From Rahnella woolbedingensis (GTDB lineage: Bacteria; Pseudomonadota; Gammaproteobacteria; Enterobacterales; Enterobacteriaceae): a stretch of DNA of 64,000 nt. Where the stretch lies: NCBI RefSeq assembly GCF_003602095.1, contig NZ_RAHH01000015.1, positions 62,001 to 126,000 on the forward strand. The letters are read 5' to 3'. Below the pieces are notes generated by a model that was not told where the DNA came from, did not search any database, and worked only from the letters and a program-made list of their open reading frames with translations. Below are positions 52,292 to 60,866 of the stretch, piece after piece. The position numbers were made by a program, and so were the translations under genes. Each line of letters opens with the position of its first letter. Positions within the stretch are counted from its first letter, which is position 1.

Positions 52292-53938
52292 TTACTTCAC
52301 GCATTTCGCACAAGTGCTGGCATGGATTTGCTGGAAGAAATCGTTGCCTTTATCATCCACGAGGATGAACGCAGGGAAGTCTTCGACTTCGATTTTCCAG
52401 ATGGCTTCCATACCCAGTTCAGGATATTCCACACATTCCAGGCTCTTGATACTTTGCTGAGCCAGAACCGCTGCCGGACCGCCGATGCTGCCGAGATAGA
52501 AACCGCCGTGTTTGTGGCACGCGTCGGTGACTTGCTGGCTGCGGTTGCCTTTGGCCAGCATGATCATGCTGCCGCCGTTGGATTGCAGAAGATCCACGTA
52601 GGAATCCATGCGTCCTGCGGTGGTCGGGCCCAGAGATCCGGAAGCATAACCTTCAGGTGTTTTTGCCGGACCTGCGTAGTAGATCGGGTGATCTTTGATG
52701 TACTGCGGCAAACCTTCGCCGTTATCCAGACGCTCTTTCAGTTTGGCGTGCGCGATATCACGGCCCACGATGATCGTACCGCTCAGGGAAAGACGGGTAG
52801 ACACCGGATATTCAGACAGCTGCGCGAGGATTTCTTTCATCGGACGGTTCAGGTCAACTTTCACCACACCGGCTTCGCCTTGCTGACGCAACGCTTCGGG
52901 AATGTACTTGCCCGGATTCTCTTCCAGTTTTTCTATCCAGATCCCGTCGCGGTTGATTTTCGCTCTGATATTACGGTCTGCGGAGCAGGAAACGCCCATA
53001 CCGACCGGACATGACGCACCGTGACGTGGCAGACGCACTACGCGAATATCGTGGGCAAAGTATTTGCCACCGAACTGTGCGCCCAGACCGAGATTGTTAG
53101 CTTCGACCAGCAATTCCTGTTCCAGATTTACGTCGCGGAAAGCCTGACCGTGCTCGTTACCTTCAGTTGGCAGACCGTCGTAATAATGGGTAGACGCCAT
53201 TTTCACGGTTTTCAGCGTCGCTTCAGCGGAAGTCCCGCCAATCACGAACGCAATATGATACGGCGGACAAGCTGCGGTGCCCAGCGTGCGCATCTTTTCA
53301 ACCAGGTAATCTTTCAGCTTGGCCGGAGTGATCAGCGCCTTGGTTTCCTGATAAAGGTAGGTTTTGTTGGCAGAACCACCGCCTTTAGCGATGCACAGGA
53401 ATTTGTACTCGTCGCCATCCACGCTGTAGAGGTCGATTTGTGCAGGCAGGTTAGTGCCGGTGTTCACTTCTTTGTACATATCCAGCGCGGCGTTTTGGGA
53501 ATAGCGCAGGTTATCTTCAATGAAGGTGTTGTAAACGCCCTGAGACAGGCTGGCTTCGTCGCCACCGCCGGTCCAGACGCGCTGGCCTTTTTTGCCCATG
53601 ATGATTGCGGTGCCGGTGTCCTGACAGGTTGGCAGAATGCCTTTGGCCGCGATTTCGGAGTTACGCAGGAATTGCAGCGCGACATATTTGTCGTTTTCGC
53701 TCGATTCAGGGTCATGAAGAATGGAGGCCACTTGTTGCTGATGTGCCGGGCGCAGCATGAAAGAGGCATCGTGGAACGCCTGCTGCGCCAGAAGGGTCAG
53801 CGCCTGTGGTTCAACTTTTAAGACTTCTTCGCCGTCGAAGGTACTGACAGAGACGTGATCTTTAGTCAGCAGATAGTATTCGGTGTCATCTTTAGAAACG
53901 GGGAAGGGATCTTGATAATAGAACGGTTTGTTCGACAT
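52292..53938 (-). CDS. fumB: Class I fumarase (FumA/FumB type)
   Basis: This 548-residue 4Fe-4S fumarate hydratase interconverts malate and fumarate. The iron-sulfur Cys residues are in [30 protein letters not shown] and other segments, and substrate residues lie in [12 protein letters not shown] and [10 protein letters not shown]. It matches E. coli FumA and FumB, which are themselves nearly identical. I use fumB because the gene sits with a dicarboxylate transporter, DcuSR and fumarate reductase, the anaerobic context of fumB. It ends the window's minus-strand pair with the DASS transporter, 190 bp apart. Confidence 0.88.
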   Translation of the reverse strand: MSNKPFYYQDPFPVSKDDTEYYLLTKDHVSVSTFDGEEVLKVEPQALTLLAQQAFHDASFMLRPAHQQQVASILHDPESSENDKYVALQFLRNSEIAAKGILPTCQDTGTAIIMGKKGQRVWTGGGDEASLSQGVYNTFIEDNLRYSQNAALDMYKEVNTGTNLPAQIDLYSVDGDEYKFLCIAKGGGSANKTYLYQETKALITPAKLKDYLVEKMRTLGTAACPPYHIAFVIGGTSAEATLKTVKMASTHYYDGLPTEGNEHGQAFRDVNLEQELLVEANNLGLGAQFGGKYFAHDIRVVRLPRHGASCPVGMGVSCSADRNIRAKINRDGIWIEKLEENPGKYIPEALRQQGEAGVVKVDLNRPMKEILAQLSEYPVSTRLSLSGTIIVGRDIAHAKLKERLDNGEGLPQYIKDHPIYYAGPAKTPEGYASGSLGPTTAGRMDSYVDLLQSNGGSMIMLAKGNRSQQVTDACHKHGGFYLGSIGGPAAVLAQQSIKSLECVEYPELGMEAIWKIEVEDFPAFILVDDKGNDFFQQIHASTCAKCVK

Positions 53939-54033
53939 TGTTTTCTCACTTTTTCCGTTTTTGCCGCCACGGGTGGGACTGTTTACTCGGTATTGCAGAG
54001 GTATTTGGGGCGACGTTTATATTCATTCTGTAT

Positions 54034-54062
54034 GTTGCCAGCCAAGTACACAGGCTGGCAAC
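54034..54062. promoter_or_regulatory. Stable hairpin between transporter and fumarase genes
   Basis: GTTGCCAGCC (54034-54043) pairs perfectly with GGCTGGCAAC (54053-54062) around nine bases. There is no T-run, so it may stabilise or process the transporter-fumB message or act as a partial attenuator. Confidence 0.45.
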
Positions 54063-54128
54063 GGGGTTTCTATGTTTTATTTCAGTAAATGCTCTGTTAA
54101 CGCTTTGTGGGTGATTTTATCGCCACAA

Positions 54129-55640
54129 TCAGAACATCATCATCATCCACGGATAACCGATTACCAGTAAAGCAATCAGGAAGATGGCACCGAAGATAGT
54201 CCCCAGACGCCAGTAATCTTTGGTTGGCAGATAACCGCTGCCGTAATAAATCGGGCTTGGACCGGTACCGTATGGGGTGATGATCCCCATAACGCCCAGA
54301 GACGTCACCATCAGCAGACAGAATACCTGCATATTAATACCCGGAATGGCGGCACCAATAGTCAGCATAGCCGGTAACAGCGCAGTGGTGTGCGCAGTGG
54401 TGCTGGCAAAAAGGTAATGCAGCAGATAGAACGCCAGCAGCAGGGCAATCGTCGCCGCTCCCGGAGAGATACCGCCCATCAGCGCTGCGCCTTCTTTACC
54501 CAGCCAGGCGATGAAACCGGTGCGGGACAAGCCGTCGGCCAGGGCGACCAGCGTGGCGAACCAGGCAAAGGTGTTCCAGGCCGGTTTGTTGCTGGTGATA
54601 TCGTTCCAGTTCAGAACGCCGGTCCACAGCATCAGCACCACAACCAGCAGTGCGGCCATCGCCGGTTCAATGAAGCTTGCAGCGAAAATCCACATCGCCA
54701 GCGCGCAGCAAACGAATACCAGCAGCAGGATTTCATGACGGGACATTCTGCCCAGTTTCGCCAGCTCAGCAGTCGCCCAGCGCGGCACTTCGTCATTGAT
54801 TTTCACTTCCGGCGGGTAAAACCAGTACGCCAGCAGCGGCATGGTCAGCAAAAGCAGCAGACCGACCGGCAGGAAGGCGATGAACCAGGTGCCCCAGGAA
54901 ATGTTGATACCGGTTACGCTGTTCACGATGCCCAGCGCCAGCAGATTAGGTGCCAGTGCTGAAAGGAACATGGAACTGGTGATACAGGCTGCGGTAATCG
55001 CCACCCACATCAGGTAAGAACCGATTTTACGGGCGCTCGGATCGTTAGGTTTTGAGCCATACAACGGTGGCAGGTTGGCGATGATCGGGTAGATCGTACC
55101 GCCGCTGCGTGCAGTGTTGGAAGGCGTGAACGGTGCCAGTAACAGGTCGGCAAAGGTGATGGCGTAGCCGAGTGTCAGGCTGCGGCGACCGAGATATTTT
55201 ACCAGGATCAGCGCCAGACGGCGGCCGAAATGGGTTTTATCGTAGCCGGCGGCAAACATGAACGCACCGAAGATTAACCAGACCGTTGAGTTACCAAAAC
55301 CACTGACCGCCCATTTAAAGGCCTGTGCTGCGGTTTTGAATTTAGGATCCGCAAGTTCAGCTGGGCTGAACAACAACCACTGACTGAACAGGGCGATGAC
55401 CACCACGCCGGTGAGGCCGATAACGGCACCCGGCAATGGCTCGAAGATCAGACCAACAATGACACCCACGAAGATGGCGAAGAAATGCCATGCATAAGGT
55501 TCAAGCCCGGCAGGTACCGGAACCAGCAGCAGAAGCACGGACACCAGCACCGGAAGTGCCAAGAAGATCCAGCGATTTTTTTTGCCGGGTTCGGCTTTTT
55601 TCGCTGGCTCTTTCACCGCAGTTTTTGTTATTTCGCTCAT
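54129..55640 (-). CDS. DASS-family dicarboxylate/tricarboxylate antiporter (CitT/TtdT-like)
   Basis: The 503-residue inner-membrane protein has about 12-14 segments and the motifs of the divalent anion:sodium symporter family in its CitT/TtdT branch. These include FGNSTVWLIFGAFMFAAGYDKT, LLLAPFTPSNTARSGGTIYPI with the substrate Ser-Asn-Thr turn, and MGIITPYGTGPSPIYYGSGYL with the second Ser-Asn-Thr-like turn (quoted in part). CitT-type members exchange citrate, tartrate or fumarate for succinate. Beside fumB and fumarate reductase, exchange of fumarate, malate or tartrate for succinate is the likely role, replacing the DcuB found at this place in E. coli. Confidence 0.86.
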   Translation of the reverse strand: MSEITKTAVKEPAKKAEPGKKNRWIFLALPVLVSVLLLLVPVPAGLEPYAWHFFAIFVGVIVGLIFEPLPGAVIGLTGVVVIALFSQWLLFSPAELADPKFKTAAQAFKWAVSGFGNSTVWLIFGAFMFAAGYDKTHFGRRLALILVKYLGRRSLTLGYAITFADLLLAPFTPSNTARSGGTIYPIIANLPPLYGSKPNDPSARKIGSYLMWVAITAACITSSMFLSALAPNLLALGIVNSVTGINISWGTWFIAFLPVGLLLLLTMPLLAYWFYPPEVKINDEVPRWATAELAKLGRMSRHEILLLVFVCCALAMWIFAASFIEPAMAALLVVVLMLWTGVLNWNDITSNKPAWNTFAWFATLVALADGLSRTGFIAWLGKEGAALMGGISPGAATIALLLAFYLLHYLFASTTAHTTALLPAMLTIGAAIPGINMQVFCLLMVTSLGVMGIITPYGTGPSPIYYGSGYLPTKDYWRLGTIFGAIFLIALLVIGYPWMMMMF

Positions 55641-55702
55641 AATATTTATCTTAGGTAGTTAGGAATAATGTGATGATGCATAGGTAAGATGTTGTCTGTT
55701 TT

Positions 55703-55780
55703 TTTAGTTACTTAATCTTTTTTTTAGTTATTCAATAGTGGCATGTTAATTGCCTCGTTATTGTTATTTGTGTTTAGTTA
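55703..55780. repeat. Three TTTAGTTA direct repeats upstream of the DASS transporter gene
   Basis: TTTAGTTA occurs at 55703-55710, 55723-55730 and 55773-55780. The first two belong to TTTTTAGTTA words exactly 20 bp apart, two helical turns. They lie 63-140 bp upstream of the transporter start and may be DcuR-binding sites. Confidence 0.5.
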
Positions 55781-55841
55781 CTCTTATTCCCCGTAAGAGG
55801 GAGGTGATGTTTATATAATGCGATTTCTCTATTTTTAACTG

Positions 55842-55855
55842 TTGATCTTGATCAA
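55842..55855. promoter_or_regulatory. Perfect FNR site
   Basis: TTGAT-CTTG-ATCAA matches the FNR consensus TTGAT-N4-ATCAA at every position. It lies about 200 bp upstream of the transporter gene and 530 bp upstream of the fumarate reductase gene, and indicates anaerobic activation. Confidence 0.82.
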
Positions 55856-56388
55856 CAAAATACGGTGCCAAATTGTTTTTTAAAAAGAATAAAACAGCAG
55901 TATGGGCTTTGTCTGATTAATTAAGGCGTGATTTGGGGTTGGTGCCTGCGGCAGGGAGTAGAAAAGAAAAAACGGAGTAGGCCAAATGAGAGTCATTCAC
56001 AGTCAGATGCTACATAAGCAAGTCATTCTGAGGCGAACATCCGCCACTTGCCAGCGGCTGATGTTCGTTAACTTCCAAAGGACAGGGCCGGGTTGATGTA
56101 ATAATATTCTCAACAGTTAAATACAATTACGCCCGTAGTTTACAGTAATGTGATTATTTAATTTATTAGTTAACATAATTTTAATATAACAGGCATTAAG
56201 TTAATAGATAAATAGTTAATTAACTAATGTAAGAAGTTTAGAAAGTAAAAATAAAACTATATTAATAAGCATGATTCCGGCTATGAAATAATACAACGAA
56301 AAATAAATAAACATTTCATCACGCTTCACAAAAATAGCGCGCCGGTGACGAATTCAGATTTAAAACCTTAAAGTTTGGAGTCACTATT

Positions 56389-59166
56389 ATGAGCAACAAC
56401 GAACTGTTATTGAGCCCGTTTACGTTACCGAATGGTACTGTGCTGAAAAACCGCATTCTGATGGCGCCAATGACCACCTGCACCGGCTTTTATGACGGCA
56501 CCGTGACCAGCGAGCTGGTCGAATATTATCGTGCCCGCGCTGGCAGCATCGGTACTGTGATTGTTGAATGCTGTTTTGTTGATGACCGTGGCCTGGCTTT
56601 TCCCGGCGCTATCGGTATCGACAATGACGCCAAAGTAGACGGACTGGCGAAAATCGCCGCTGCCGTGAAATCTCAGGGTTCCAAAGCCGTATTGCAGATT
56701 TATCACGGCGGGCGCATGAGTGAGCCCAAACTGATTGGCGGCCAGCTGCCTGTCGCACCAAGTGCGCTGGCGGCTCCGCGTGAAGGCGCAGCAACACCGG
56801 TGGCGCTGACCGCCGAAGAAGTTGACGGCATGATCGCCAAATTTGGCGAAGGCGTGCGTCGCGCGATTGAAGCCGGTTTTGATGGCGTAGAAATCCACGG
56901 TGCTAATACCTATCTTATCCAGCAATTCTTCTCTCCGAACTCTAACCAGCGTGACGACAAATGGGGCGGCAGCCGCGAAAATCGTGCCCGTTTCCCGCTG
57001 GCAGTGCTCGACATTACACATAAGATGGCGAAGCAATACGCCGATGATTCTTTCATTATCGGTTACCGTTTCTCACCGGAAGAGCTGGAAGAGCCAGGTA
57101 TCCGTTTTGCTGACACCCTGTTCCTGCTGGAACAGTTGGCGGCACGCGGCCTGGATTACCTGCATTTCTCTCTCGGTTACTCCCTGCGTCCTTCTATTGT
57201 CGACACCACCGATCCCACGCCGCTGATCGACAAATATGTCGCCATGCGTTCAGACACGCTGGCAAAAATCCCGGTGATGGGCGTGGGCGGTATTGTGAAT
57301 AAATCTGACGCTGAACTGGCGCTGGAACACGGTTACGACATGATTGCTATCGGTAAAGCGTGCATCGCCTATCCGGACTGGACTGACCGTATTGCCGCCG
57401 ATCAGAAACTTGACCTGTTCATCGACAGCACACAACGCGAAGCGCTGACCATTCCGGAACCGCTGTGGCGTTTCTCGCTGGTGGACGCGATGATCCGCGA
57501 TATGAGCATGACGTCGAAGAAATTCAAACCCGGTGTATTCCAGGAAAAAGTGCAGGATCCTGCGCATGAGCTGGCAGTAAACGTCAGTCTGGAAACCGAC
57601 CGCATTGCCGATATCGCGCTGGAGGCAGGTGCGGATCTGGACGTGGAATTCACCACCAGTTTTGAAATTATCCGTACCCGTATTCTCGACGCCAACAGCC
57701 CGCATGTGGATGCGGTGACCGGTGCGACCGAGCAGAGCGAAGCAGTGAAAAAAGCGGTGTCCAAAGCTATCGCCAAATCCTGCAAAGCGCAGCTGCTGGA
57801 AGAGGGCGGCAGCCTGAATGAGCCACAAAACTACGACGTTGTAGTCGTCGGCAGCGGCGGTGCAGGTCTGGCAGCAGCGATTCAGGCCTGTGACGAAGGG
57901 GCGAAAGTCCTGATCGTTGAGAAAATGTCGACCATCGGTGGTAACACCATTAAAGCATCGGTCGGTATGAACGCCGCAGAAACCCGCTATCAGCGTCTGA
58001 AAGGCATCGAAGACAGTAAAGAATTGTTCTATCAGGAAACCCTGAAAGGCGGCCAGTTCAAGAACAATACCGTGTTGCTGAAAGAGTTCATCGAACGTGC
58101 GCCGCAGGCGGTGGAGTGGCTGGCGGCACACAATATCGAACTGAGCGACATCACCATCACCGGCGGGATGAGCATCGACCGTACTCACCGTCCGGCGGAC
58201 CGCAGCGCAGTCGGCGGCTTCCTGATCAGCGGTCTGGTGAAGAATCTCAACAAACGCAATATTGATGTCATCCTCGACACTTCCGTCACTGAGATCCGTT
58301 ATGCCGGTGGCGCAGTTCAGGGCGTGAATTTGCTCAATGATGAAAACGAAGTGCTGGTTGTTAACGCGAAAAGCGTGATTGTTGCCACCGGTGGTTTCAG
58401 CGCCAACCGCGATATGGTGGTGAAATACCGCCCTGAGCTGGACGGCTTTGTCACTACAAACCACAAAGGTGCGACCGGCAGCGGTATCGCGATCCTGCAA
58501 AACATCGGCGCAGGGACTGTTGATATGGGCGAAATCCAGATCCACCCGACGGTGGAACAGACCACGTCTTATCTGATTTCCGAAGCCATTCGTGGCGGCG
58601 GTGCGATTCTGGTCAGCCAGGCGGGCAAGCGCTTCTTCAATGAAATGGAAACCCGCGACAAAGTGTCCGCGAACATCATCGCGCTGCCGGAGAAATTCGC
58701 TTACGTGGTGTTTGACGAACAGGTCCGCCTGAACAACAAAGCGGCCGACGAATACATCGCCAAAGGGTTTGTGATCAGCGCCAGTTCTCCGCGCGAACTG
58801 GCGGCAAAACTGGAAATGAACTCAGATGCCTTCCTTGCCAGCCTGGAAAGCTACAATGTCGCCGTGGATAAACAGGATGACGCCGAATTTGGTCGCCGTA
58901 CCGCGCTGCGCCACCCGATCAATCAGGGGCCGTTCTACGCCATCCGTATCGCACCGGGCGTGCATCACACCATGGGCGGTGTAACCATCAATACCGATAC
59001 CTGCGTGCTGGACGCGCAACTGCAGGTGCTCGGCGGCGCATTTGCGGCGGGTGAGGTGGTCGGCGGCATTCACGGTGGTAACCGTATCGGCGGTAACGCC
59101 GTTGCAGATATCATTATCTTCGGTATCCTTGCAGGACAGAACGCCGCGAAATTCGCGATGCGGTAA
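56389..59166 (+). CDS. Three-domain flavinylated NADH:fumarate reductase
   Basis: The 925-residue cytoplasmic protein has three parts. Residues about 1-370 are an Old-Yellow-Enzyme-like FMN domain (IYHGGRM; GVEIHGANTYLIQQFFSP in part). Residues about 385-465 are an FMN_bind domain with flavinylation motif DAVTGAT (Asp441-Thr447), where FMN is attached to the last Thr. From about residue 482 there is an FAD-binding flavocytochrome c-type fumarate reductase domain (VVVGSGGAGLAAA, HHTMGGVTINTD, GGIHGGNRIGGNA). This order matches the soluble NADH:fumarate reductase described in Klebsiella. It would oxidise NADH and reduce fumarate to succinate. GGAG precedes the start. The apbE gene follows at 25 bp. 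Confidence 0.9.
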   Translation: MSNNELLLSPFTLPNGTVLKNRILMAPMTTCTGFYDGTVTSELVEYYRARAGSIGTVIVECCFVDDRGLAFPGAIGIDNDAKVDGLAKIAAAVKSQGSKAVLQIYHGGRMSEPKLIGGQLPVAPSALAAPREGAATPVALTAEEVDGMIAKFGEGVRRAIEAGFDGVEIHGANTYLIQQFFSPNSNQRDDKWGGSRENRARFPLAVLDITHKMAKQYADDSFIIGYRFSPEELEEPGIRFADTLFLLEQLAARGLDYLHFSLGYSLRPSIVDTTDPTPLIDKYVAMRSDTLAKIPVMGVGGIVNKSDAELALEHGYDMIAIGKACIAYPDWTDRIAADQKLDLFIDSTQREALTIPEPLWRFSLVDAMIRDMSMTSKKFKPGVFQEKVQDPAHELAVNVSLETDRIADIALEAGADLDVEFTTSFEIIRTRILDANSPHVDAVTGATEQSEAVKKAVSKAIAKSCKAQLLEEGGSLNEPQNYDVVVVGSGGAGLAAAIQACDEGAKVLIVEKMSTIGGNTIKASVGMNAAETRYQRLKGIEDSKELFYQETLKGGQFKNNTVLLKEFIERAPQAVEWLAAHNIELSDITITGGMSIDRTHRPADRSAVGGFLISGLVKNLNKRNIDVILDTSVTEIRYAGGAVQGVNLLNDENEVLVVNAKSVIVATGGFSANRDMVVKYRPELDGFVTTNHKGATGSGIAILQNIGAGTVDMGEIQIHPTVEQTTSYLISEAIRGGGAILVSQAGKRFFNEMETRDKVSANIIALPEKFAYVVFDEQVRLNNKAADEYIAKGFVISASSPRELAAKLEMNSDAFLASLESYNVAVDKQDDAEFGRRTALRHPINQGPFYAIRIAPGVHHTMGGVTINTDTCVLDAQLQVLGGAFAAGEVVGGIHGGNRIGGNAVADIIIFGILAGQNAAKFAMR

Positions 59167-59190
59167 CCGTTTATCACGCAAGGTAATACA

Positions 59191-60153
59191 ATGACGCCAG
59201 ACTCCCGTGTTTATGCTTATTCCGCTGTTTTGATGGGCTCGCCCATTCTTCTCAAGCTGTTTGAACATAACGAGAGTCTGGCGTCTGGCGTTTTCAGGCT
59301 GATCAAACTGCAGGAAAACACCTTCACGGTGAACCGCCCGCATTCCGATATCATGGCGATTAACCATGCTGCAGGACGTGACCCTGTCACTGTCAGTACC
59401 CCGGTGTTTGAGTTAATCCGCCGCGCAAAAGACATCAGTTGCCTGCCAGACAGCAGTTTCAATTTCACTATCGGCCCGCTGGTTAAGCGCTGGAAAATCG
59501 GTTTCAGCGGTCACAGCATCCCCGCAGCACAGGATTTACAGACGCTGCTGGCGCTGACAAATCCCCAAGACGTTATCCTCGATGAACAAACCCGTTCGGT
59601 GTTTCTGCAACGGGCAGGAATGGAAATAGACCTCGGCGCGATTGCTAAAGGGTATATCGCGGATGTAGTGCGGGATTATCTGCGCGAACAGCAGGTTGAA
59701 AATGCCTTAATCAATCTGGGCGGCAACGTGCAAACGCTCGGTGCGGGTGCTGAAGGGGCATGGGCGATTGGGTTGAAAAAGCCATTTTCCTCGCCAGATG
59801 CGCTGATTGGCGTCATCAATGTCGCCGGAAAATCTGTCGTCACTTCCGGTATTTACGAACGTTATTTCGAGCTGGACGGCCACTGTTATCATCACATTCT
59901 GGACCCGAAAACCGGTTATCCGCTGGATAACGAACTGCTCAGCGTGACCATAATTTCTGAAGACTCGATAGACGGGGATATCTGGACAACGTTGCTGTAC
60001 GGGATGGGCGTGGAGAAAAGTCTGGCGTATCTGAAACAAATTCCGCACATCGAGGCGGTATTTGTCACCCGCGACGGGCAGATTATTTTGTCATCACAGC
60101 GGCAGTTTACCTTCTCGCCGCTGGATGACAGTTACCGGCTCACTGTTTACTGA
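59191..60153 (+). CDS. apbE: FAD:protein FMN transferase ApbE
   Basis: The 320-residue protein is an ApbE-family flavin transferase that moves FMN from FAD onto Ser/Thr of a DxxTGA[ST] motif. Visible features are FNFTIGPLVKRWK, EIDLGAIAKGYIADVV with the Gly-Ala-Ile-Ala-Lys-Gly core, NLGGNVQTLG and HHILDPKTGYPLDN with the Mg-binding region. There is no signal peptide or lipobox, so it acts in the cytoplasm, which fits the cytoplasmic reductase encoded 25 bp upstream as its client. Its last 7 bases overlap the convergent dcuR stop. Confidence 0.92.
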   Translation: MTPDSRVYAYSAVLMGSPILLKLFEHNESLASGVFRLIKLQENTFTVNRPHSDIMAINHAAGRDPVTVSTPVFELIRRAKDISCLPDSSFNFTIGPLVKRWKIGFSGHSIPAAQDLQTLLALTNPQDVILDEQTRSVFLQRAGMEIDLGAIAKGYIADVVRDYLREQQVENALINLGGNVQTLGAGAEGAWAIGLKKPFSSPDALIGVINVAGKSVVTSGIYERYFELDGHCYHHILDPKTGYPLDNELLSVTIISEDSIDGDIWTTLLYGMGVEKSLAYLKQIPHIEAVFVTRDGQIILSSQRQFTFSPLDDSYRLTVY

Positions 60154-60866
60154 CAGTACTGCTTTAACAGCGAATAGTGATCGGCCTGCAAACGGTAGCG
60201 GTAGACCGGACGGCCGGTCACGCCGTAATGAATGCTGGTGAACAGAATATTCATCTGCGCCAGCCAGATCAGATATTTACGACACGACACCCGCGAAATA
60301 TTCACCGAACTGGCCAGTTCATCCGTGGAGAATTCCATGGTCGGATGGGCATCAATCCACTGACACAGCGTACGTAATGTCTGCGGCGTTAAGCCTTTCG
60401 GTAGCTTTTTGGTGTCCGCCGCGGCTGGATTACTGCCATGGATCAGCCGGTCAACGTCTGACTGCTCATAATATTGCTGATTATCCATCAGCGTTTTTTT
60501 CTGCTGCCAGCCTGTCAGGGCTTCCTCGAAACGGGAAAACTGGAACGGTTTGATCAGATAATCCACCACGCCATAATTGAGCGACTTCTTGATGGTTTGT
60601 GCATCAGCGGCAGAGGAAATCACAATCACGTCGATGGGGCGCCGCGCGTTACGCAGTTCTGGCAGTAAATCCAATCCGTTATCCTGCTGCATATACACGT
60701 CGAGCAAAATCAGGTCGATAGACAGCTCTGAATTCAGAACCAAATCTTTCGCCTGTTGCAGCGTCGACGCCGTGCCGCAGCACGTAAAGCCTTCTATTTG
60801 GCCAACATAACAGCGGTTCAGCTCTGCTACCATGGCGTCGTCATCAACTATCAGCACATTGATCAA
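60147..60866 (-). CDS. dcuR: C4-dicarboxylate response regulator DcuR
   Basis: The 239-residue CitB-family regulator has a receiver domain with phosphoacceptor Asp56 (LILLDVYMQ) and Lys in DYLIKPFQFSRFEEALTGW. Its C-terminal helix-turn-helix is in EFSTDELASSVNISRVSCRKYL. It is nearly collinear with E. coli DcuR, ending HYSLLKQYCQ. It activates genes for anaerobic fumarate uptake and respiration. Start and stop overlap its neighbours: four bases with dcuS and seven with the convergent apbE. Confidence 0.95.
   Translation of the reverse strand: MINVLIVDDDAMVAELNRCYVGQIEGFTCCGTASTLQQAKDLVLNSELSIDLILLDVYMQQDNGLDLLPELRNARRPIDVIVISSAADAQTIKKSLNYGVVDYLIKPFQFSRFEEALTGWQQKKTLMDNQQYYEQSDVDRLIHGSNPAAADTKKLPKGLTPQTLRTLCQWIDAHPTMEFSTDELASSVNISRVSCRKYLIWLAQMNILFTSIHYGVTGRPVYRYRLQADHYSLLKQYCQ

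Larger units (their letters stand above)
55641..56388. other. 748-bp AT-rich regulatory region of the fumarate module
   Basis: The region between the divergent transporter and fumarate reductase genes is very AT-rich. It holds an FNR site, three TTTAGTTA repeats and a hairpin at 56034-56067 (CGAACATC with GATGTTCG), all listed or discussed separately. A 37-codon frame at 55986-56096 has GGAG upstream but no recognisable content. Confidence 0.6.

Noticed and set aside
55986-56096. A 37-codon frame with GGAG upstream in the fumarate regulatory region
   Set aside because: It overlaps a hairpin and has no hydrophobic, charged or repeated pattern that would suggest a real small protein; kept only as a remark.
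57250-58545. A 431-codon open frame on the minus strand inside the fumarate reductase gene
   Set aside because: It is a shadow of a long GC-biased gene with clear domain motifs on the plus strand; the product has no recognisable pattern and is His/Gln-rich as expected of antisense frames.
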